Source: Alectoria sarmentosa
Taxonomy: Eukaryota; Ascomycota; Lecanoromycetes; Lecanorales; Parmeliaceae
DNA: 64,000 nucleotides
Direction: 5' to 3'
Assembly (NCBI GenBank): GCA_009733775.1
Contig: WOGZ01000049.1
Location: 93,181 to 157,180 of the forward strand
The notes below the pieces were generated by a model. That model ran no database searches, was not told the origin of the DNA, and saw nothing but the letters and a program-made list of their open reading frames with translations. The stretch's first letter is position 1; every line of letters begins with the position of its first letter. Positions 57,748 through 64,000 of this stretch are shown here, one piece after another. The position numbers and the translations under genes were made by a program.

Positions 57748-58155
57748 ATGCCCAGCTGTTTCGAGCTCCTTCTCCGCGATCTCGATCTTCTCACTCAACC
57801 TTCGATTTACCGCGAGATCGGTATAAACAGAGTAATTGGATGTCAACAAACAAAGCACTGACTCTCCTCTCACGCATCCGATGCTCCTTCTGCCAATTCA
57901 GCAATATCTCGTCCTCCATCTGTCCCAATTATACCAAGTCGCGTGCCTCGAACGCCACCAGGTGGTGAAATGCCGGATGTTGAAATAGTTGGGGGCTTTT
58001 TGCACGCCGTCGAGACATAGATGGATGCGGTATACGAGATGTTGGGCTTGTTCTCAAATGGCGTCATATCTCATGTAGAGCTAGTCTTGTCGGGATTTCA
58101 GTTGCTGCAGGAGCTTGGTGTTGGGATTGCGAAGAGGATCCATTTGTTGCTGTAA
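57748..58155 (+). pseudogene. possible decayed gene fragment
   Basis: One frame starting ATG at 57748 (MPSCFELLLRDLDLLTQPSI) stays protein-like for 135 codons to a TAA at 58153, broken only by TGA at 57859 and TAG at 58018. The parts between and after the stops (SRPPSVPIIPSRVPRTPPGG, VEIVGGFLHAVE, YEMLGLFSNGVISHVELVLS) read like a disordered linker and a helix. I recognise no family. It could instead be exons with introns spanning the stops, or chance. Confidence 0.3.
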
Positions 58156-58455
58156 AGAATGGTCTGGGACATATGGGAGGGAAATAGGAGGCCAGAGATG
58201 GCGGTGGAGGCTTATGAATGGGTGGTTTGGAATAAAATTATCCGAAGAGAGTGAGGGTTGAGTGCGGACCGCGGCTCCTGACCTCTTACGAAGTCAGGTC
58301 ATTATTCTCCATAAATGCTACGCCAATTTCCCCTCAACACACCCGTCTTCATTTCAAACGGTTGCTGCGGTTTGGGGGGGAAGACGACGCTGGTTCTCGT
58401 ATTGAGTATTCGTAGCGGCCAAAGTTAATCTTACTTCCACTGCAATTAACATTGC

Positions 58456-59491
58456 TCAAGTCCGTTTTAAGGGAATTCCCAACTCAGCAAGCATATCCAA
58501 TAGTGGCTGTTCGAGCATCTCATCTCGCTGTTCCTCGCTCCTGAGCCACAGTGAGCCCACCATATTCGCTGCATTTGCGATGAAAGGCCCCCAGCCTTTC
58601 TTCCTGCGCGGTATCAAAACCATCCATTCGGATACTAGTATCAGGTTGTAGTCAGTACCGGCATTTGCAATTTTCAAGGCGTCTTTCGTCATTCCAAGAA
58701 GCCTTTCATACTGCGTGTGTACCATTTCGGCGGACGACTGCTCGGGCAGACGGACGACAAAATGCATAAATGGCACTCCCGAGATGCTGGTCTCCACATC
58801 TGACTCCAAAGGTCAGCTTCGGGTAGTTCAGAGCAATTTCTAATCTCAATGCAATATTCTGGTAAAATGAAAAGACCTGCCTTCTGTCGACGTGGCTTTT
58901 GACGGGAACATTTGGAACTTCTCAGAATCCAGTCTCGGGAATATCTGGATGTGCTTATGCCCTTGAGAGGAGCCAGCTTCCACACCACAGTTGTATATGA
59001 TCATCTGTGGTGTCTCCATCTGCCTCAAAATTGCCCATGCAGCGGTCAGGTCACTCTCATCCAAGTCATTCGTCTGTGGTACGAATAGCGTTGTATGCAG
59101 AATCAGCATGGGTCGATAAACACAGTATTTGTTCAAGATAAGCTTATGCGACTGCCCGAGTCTTGCTAGAATCCATTCCTCTGGAGGGTCGACAAAGGGA
59201 CCAATGGGTTTCGAGCGACCTGGATCATCAGGCGGAAGTATTGGCTTCTTGGTCAAAGCTGGCGTTATGTCAAACTGGAACTGCATAGGGCATGTGTTTA
59301 GCTCACAATGGCCCCGCTGCATCGGTGTGACTATTTGCCGTGAAGCATCGTTCAAGTACCTGAAAACCTTGTGCCCATACTATGGATGTCCTTGGTCGCT
59401 CGTACAGTATCTCTCCTTTTTCCACGAGGCTATCAAATTTTCGCAAAGCAGTCGCTTCCAGGTCAAGTGGAAATGCACTGTTGCAGACCAT
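58456..59491 (-). CDS. APA2: Ap4A phosphorylase (ATP adenylyltransferase), APA1/APA2 type
   Basis: Exon 1 is 59360-59491 and exon 2 about 58877-59280, after a 79-bp phase-0 intron. A third exon ends at 58456. The second splice is uncertain: all visible donors are phase 2 and the only matching acceptor is CCAG just before ISGVPFMHFVV, so the junction near 58797-58880 needs transcript support. The enzyme splits diadenosine tetraphosphate with phosphate into ATP and ADP. Landmarks are TKKPILPPDDPGRSKPIGPF, LNKYCVYRPMLILHT, and the HIT-like nucleophile loop SSQGHKHIQIFP (His-X-His-X-Gln). The C-terminus holds YNLILVSEWMVLIPRRKKGW, and LAELGIP near the end. Total length about 310-330 aa is normal for the family. 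Confidence 0.88.
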
Positions 59492-60450
59492 GATGTAGAA
59501 TTGGATGAAATTGGGTGCTAAAGTCGAGAGGAGATTCTTGACCTAGTCACGAAACCAGCAATCGTCACGAAACCCTAGAGCTAGTAGGTTTAGGCTGAGT
59601 AAAGTATGTGCTTACTTCTAGATCCCGGCGTTGTCTAGGGCGTAAGTCCGGCCCAAACCGCCAAGCTTAAGGTACTTAGCGCTTAGACATCTCGCGGCAT
59701 ATATACAACATATCGTCGAAGGCTTCCTGATTATCAAAGGAGACACAGGCCGATGGAAAGCACACTTGTTCATGCTATGCAAGACCAAAGTTTTGTTGTC
59801 ACTCTATCTTCTGTTCGTCATTGACGTTGTCCAACATTCTCACTCTATGTTGCTTGTTCAAGATCTGCAGAACGCCTTTTTCCACAAGGCTCAAGCGCAC
59901 GGATGCACATGACGTCGCAAGTCTACGGAGTCAATCAGGTCTCTGTCTGGATACCATGGAGACTCTGCGACCTCAGCCGTTCGAGAAGGCCTGCTCAATT
60001 TGAATGAATCCATGAGCGAGAGCTTTTAGGAAGCGGTATGGAATATATTGCTTTCGTTTGCTCCAAGTGATCGCTTTGGCTCAAAGATGATCCCTCCCCT
60101 TCTTCCCCCCCTTCCACCCGTCCTCCCCCTTCCTTCCCTCACTCACACATCCTACATTCAGTTAGTTCAAACGACAGATGCGGCAACAGCCATATCGAAG
60201 TTTCCTTGTTCTATCTGTACGATCTGCCTCGTGACTCGCCTCCTCGGCGATCAGTCCTCCTATGTTGCCAAACCGGTGAAGAAATCGAGTTGTGTAGTGT
60301 CAGGCTAAGTGCACATCACGAAGCTAAAGTTGATTGAATGTCCAAAACATGTAGGTGCAGCGCGTTTAGCGATGGGGCTGTTCCAGAATCTGGTCTAGAC
60401 CCTGGGTAAAGAGAATGCTCACTTGCTCACTTTGGTAATAAGTCACTGGA
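59492..60450. promoter_or_regulatory. divergent region between Ap4A phosphorylase and the CorA-like gene
   Basis: About 960 bp between divergent genes with no supported reading frame. A C-rich/CT-rich stretch at 60090-60150 lies in the CorA-like promoter half. Confidence 0.5.
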
Positions 60451-62254
60451 ATGGACCTGATAAAAGCTCACAGCAGCACTCTAGTCTCTGTGTTTTTCGA
60501 GATTTATCTCATGTCACTAACCAGTATGTCCACTCCTGCAGACATCGAAAAACCTACCGGGCAGCGGCTCGCAAGCCAATATAAAGCCATCGAGAGGAAA
60601 GAGCTGGACAGATCACACTACCCATGCACACTTGATCCAACGTCTGTCTTCATTTACGATCTTGCCTACCACCAAAGTATCCTAGGCAATGAAGACAACT
60701 TCGCCAATCAAACTACCTGCAGTATCTTCAATGTGAATGGGAACGGGGTTGGCTTGTTAAAGCCTGAGGTTCACGATGTCGAGCTTCGTTACTACATCCA
60801 GGCACGGGCAAGCCCCTGTTTCAACTCTGCTCACATCGACTGACAGTCATCTAGAGTCCAATGCTCCGCAATGCTACTCGCATCATGTGAGTTTATACCA
60901 TGTGATTATCCACCACAGGCCTCTTCTCACTCCTATTGATTTTGCAGCTTCTTCACCTCGAAGCAGCAAAAGGGCACAACATTTGCCTCGCAGGTTTCCC
61001 TTAGCCAAATTCTGGCTCGAGAACTCCTCCACACCTTTGAGGTGTCACCACATTTCGTTCCTCTGCTGCTTAGCGAGCCAGAGTATGCAGCCCCGGGTAT
61101 CTGGCATGGCTATGATTCCACAGGCCAGCTCTCCAGGCAAGGTAATGCTACTCGACAGGTTCCATAAAGGGTATAAAACCTGACATCGCGCTAGAATTTA
61201 CATGTCAGCATCCGCGATGGAATATACATACAAAGCTTCAACCGTGTTCCGTTTACATGAGCTTCCACAAGGCGATGGCGGCGACCACATACATTGTCGT
61301 ATCAGGAGATGGCGATCCTATAATTGAAGTTTCCAAGCAGAGATTGAAGGACGCGTTCGCCCAACCAGCATCATCTCAAGAAGCTTCGCGTAAGACTTCA
61401 GATCCATTCTTCCTACACGGTGTTATCGCTCAAGAGTCGTTCCTCCAATCAAAATCGGTCATCACGAGACTTCGACATCGTCTCTACGATCAACTTGACG
61501 TGGTCGACGATGACAAGAATACAAGAGAAGGCAAGACTGAGCTGGCATTAAACAGAGATGCTCTAAGAGGCATAACAAAGAATCTACACATGATCTCGCA
61601 AGATGCCGATGTACTTGTCTCAAGTACTGAGATGGGCACTATGGTGGTTGAGCGAATGGCCACTGCGCAAGCCTACCTCAAGACAACGTCTGACAGCTCC
61701 TCGAGACAAGGGCACAATCAAGTCGAAGACATGTTGAAACATCTTTTGCACTCTTTACAGTCTAGGAAACGGTGGATTCTAGGGTACAAGTCGCGGAAAG
61801 ACATTGCTATGAATCTTGCAAGTTATCCTCGATCACTTTGAGCAGTCAGCTGGCGACTAATAGTATGCAGGTCTTCAACTTAGTTACCCAACAAGACAGC
61901 GAAACAAACACTTCTATCGCACGAGCCACGAGGGCTGACAGCTCGGCCATGAAGATAATCGCCGCTCTGACTATGATATTTCTTCCTGCGACCGCCGTCT
62001 CGGGCTTTTTCGGCATGGTCTTCTTTGACAACCAGAACGGGGAGATTGTCGTTACACATGATTGGTGGCTGTTCATTGCGACGACGATACCTATCACTAT
62101 CATCTTAATAACGATCTGGCAGATTTGGCTGTCTTGGACGGAGCTCATCGAAGGACTCCAAATCGTTCAACGAATGGGGATAAGAGCCTGGTCCACTGCC
62201 TCCGGCAATGGCCCGTTGGGTATACCGTTGAAAGAAACCGCTGATATAGTCTGA
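60451..62254 (+). CDS. CorA-like transmembrane protein, about 520-560 aa
   Basis: Exon 1 from ATG 60451 (or 60511/60526) to about 60768-60777; then 60855-60886, 60948-61141, 61195-61817 and 61871-62254. Exon 1's donor is unclear (two weak phase-0 choices). The last intron (61818-61870) uses a GC donor (GCAAGT), giving MNLVFNLVTQQDSETN as in relatives. The N-terminal two thirds are soluble, with SVYMSFHKAMAATTYIVVSG and helical segments around VITRLRHRLYDQLDVVDDD. Two membrane helices close the protein: AALTMIFLPATAVSGFFGMV and WWLFIATTIPITIILITIW. This is the fungal CorA-like layout. The canonical GMN selectivity motif between the helices is not seen (FFGMVFFD instead), so magnesium transport should not be assumed. 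Confidence 0.8.
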
Positions 62255-63513
62255 GGGCACGTCTGGGTTACACCCGATGATGCGTCATATCCACCCGCTT
62301 TCCTGTCATATTCAGATTTCCCTAGGGTGCATCCAGTCCCAGAAATAGAAAATGACCAGCTGGATGGCCTAAGGAGGGCCCGATTGTCCAGGTCACTAGG
62401 TACATTTACGTAGCCGCAGCTTCACAATACCATCCGTGACTCTTGTGTTCATAATTGCAAGGAGAAGAAAAGCGTCGACGTTGTAGATGGCTGTTCTTAT
62501 TGCACTCTTTTCACAAATGCTGAACCGACTTCTTAAAACTTGTGACGTGCTTCTATGCAACTTTCGACAGCACGCTAGCATCCATTCGTGAGTCTACTGT
62601 TGATACAATCGAGGAATTCGAATTCTCATCCAGTAAACCTATTGGTACTTCGCCAGGGTGAACGGTCCCATGTCGTTCCAGTGTCTAGTCTACAGCAAGA
62701 TAATCTTGAGATTGTAGATGCCATCAGTGTCTCGCGATAAATCTGTTCGAATTTTTTCGCGCGAAACAGGGCGACACCAGCAGCTCTCCAGTCGGAGAGA
62801 ACTGTCCACACTCGTCGGACTGCTAGCAAAAAAAACCCCCGTAAAATACAACCAAAGCATGGCAATGAGGATGTTGATGAAGCAGCAGTGCTGCTTTGGT
62901 GATGTCGAACAGGTTTGCGAGCATTTGTGAGCTAGGTCTGCCGCAATATTCACCCTCGAGGTTTCAACGATCCTAGCACGGGAATTTACGCATTGCTCCC
63001 ATTCAGAGCAGCAATGGCCGTGGCCCTGCCAGCCCGTTAGAAACTGATATTAAAGGCTGTTCCTACTGGTTTACAATCCGCAGGATACCGTATCACCTCT
63101 TTTTGTCGATTTTTCGCTCCAATATTCTGCAAGAACAGACCTCGTGAATCAGACGAGCAAAATGAAAACAGCCTTTCATGACAGGTAACGTCGGACAGAA
63201 CACTTTTCACAAACGTGAATGCAGGCCACCCAAAAAAAAAAAAAAGCTCACTCAGAGAGTACTTAATTGGCATGAAGCAGGAGGGATCACGGGTTCAAGA
63301 TGGGTCCTACACCTACAATTTGAATCTGCCGCTCGAGAAGCGTACACTGCTCACGGATGGCTCTGCTCGATATCAAAAAAACGAGACTGGGGCAATTACC
63401 TCTTGTGGTGTGTGTTTGAAACATATAGGATAAGCATTGTTGGGAATGCCGCACGCAGCACTAGTGGCAAATCATATGGATGTCGAGGTAGAGTACCAGC
63501 GTTCTTTTGCTAG

Positions 63514-63533
63514 TATATATATATATATATATA
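63514..63533. repeat. (TA)n microsatellite
   Basis: About ten TA units in tandem in the non-coding right end. Confidence 0.85.
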
Positions 63534-63713
63534 AAAGAGTAGCCTTCACGCCAACTCCCTAGCTAGACAATCAATCCATCATACCATCAATCTCAACAAA
63601 GCATTACGCCGGTTCGAGCAGAACTCTATATGAGAAGCAGAGGTTTTGAAAGAAAAAATTGCTGACAAAACGCGCTGGGACTGTGTAGGCGCTAACGTTA
63701 GTAATGCATTTTT

Positions 63714-63726
63714 GGGGGGGGGGGGG
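63714..63726. repeat. poly-G homopolymer (13 G)
   Basis: Thirteen consecutive G; the exact length is likely unreliable. Confidence 0.8.
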
Positions 63727-63924
63727 ACATTTCAGACGGCTTCGCTTTTTGATGCGGAAATTCAAAGTGTTCCGCGAGCAATAGACGAGAGTGTCTACCA
63801 TTTCCGCCGCCCAGTCACATGTGCCGGTATCTCGGTCGAAAATGCCTTTTTATGTGTACAGCAGATGTCGATGCTCATTGGCAACTTCTGAGACTCCTTC
63901 GATCCATCGTCGCTTTGGGTCTAC

Positions 63925-64000
63925 AGAAGAAGAAGAAGGAGAAGGAGAAGAAGAAGAAGAAGAAGAAGAAGAAGAAGAAGAAGAAGAAGAAGAAGAAGAA
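63925..64000. repeat. (AAG/GAA)n trinucleotide tract reaching the window edge
   Basis: A purine-only AAG/GAA tract with a few GGA interruptions near 63939-63949, running to the last base of the window, so its full length is unknown. Confidence 0.9.

Larger units (their letters stand above)
62255..64000. other. repeat-rich right-edge non-coding region
   Basis: About 1.75 kb without a supported gene. It contains A14 at 63232-63245, (TA)n at 63514-63533, G13 at 63714-63726 and the terminal GAA tract. Small frames over these runs are compositional. Confidence 0.5.

Noticed and set aside
63215..63433. Plus-strand frame beginning with a Lys run
   Set aside because: It starts in the A14 homopolymer and has no recognisable domain or splice continuation.
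63925..64000. Terminal repeat considered as a telomere
   Set aside because: The unit is GAA/AAG, not the TTAGGG/CCCTAA of filamentous fungi, and the window edge is arbitrary.

Overview
This window is nuclear DNA from a filamentous ascomycete fungus (Pezizomycotina). The evidence is short spliceosomal introns (mostly 47-60 bp, GT...CTAAC/CTGAC...AG), closely spaced genes on both strands, and fungal orthologues such as an ADE3/MIS1-type C1-THF synthase, SLY1, COQ7, RTF1, an OSH3-like oxysterol-binding protein and an Ap4A phosphorylase. A class such as Dothideomycetes is possible, but the sequence does not prove it. Gene models were spliced by hand from reading frames, splice consensus and remembered family sequence; no database was searched.

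Layout. 1-8.6 kb: a coiled-coil protein of unknown function, a small two-exon unknown gene, the mitochondrial/cytosolic C1-THF synthase (-), and divergently from it eIF3i (+). 9-27 kb is the accessory-like part: a secreted CAP/SCP protein, a C2H2-finger protein with a repetitive SPLAP tail, a ten-exon polytopic membrane protein, a GPI-anchored Ser/Thr-rich wall protein with three internal repeats, a decayed ankyrin-repeat fragment, and a second polytopic membrane protein with an apparent 1-nt frameshift. It has long non-coding gaps and no recognisable transposon.

28-56.8 kb is dense housekeeping territory: OSH3-like lipid-transfer protein (-), a DUF218 protein in four exons (-), a nine-exon PNUTS/Ppn1-like phosphatase-targeting subunit with TFIIS-N, RVxF and CCCH modules (-), SLY1 (+) convergent with COQ7 (-), RTF1 (+) divergent from COQ7, an IFRD-family protein (+), phospholipase D (-) and a PPR protein (+). 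56.8-64 kb holds a decayed reading frame, the Ap4A phosphorylase (-), a CorA-like membrane protein (+) with a GC-AG intron, and a simple-repeat-rich right end finishing in a GAA/AAG tract.

Functional links are loose, as usual in fungi. RTF1 (Paf1 complex) and the Ppn1-like subunit both act on RNA polymerase II elongation/termination. SLY1, phospholipase D and the OSH3-like protein all bear on membrane traffic. There is no secondary-metabolite cluster, CRISPR array, rRNA, recognisable tRNA or intact mobile element, and I found no convincing new multi-gene system. The points most worth a second look are two GC-AG introns, the frameshifted membrane protein, the multi-module PNUTS-like gene with its 439-bp intron, a 138-bp in-frame tandem duplication in the PPR gene, the possible dual start of the C1-THF synthase, and the finger gene with no visible ATG.
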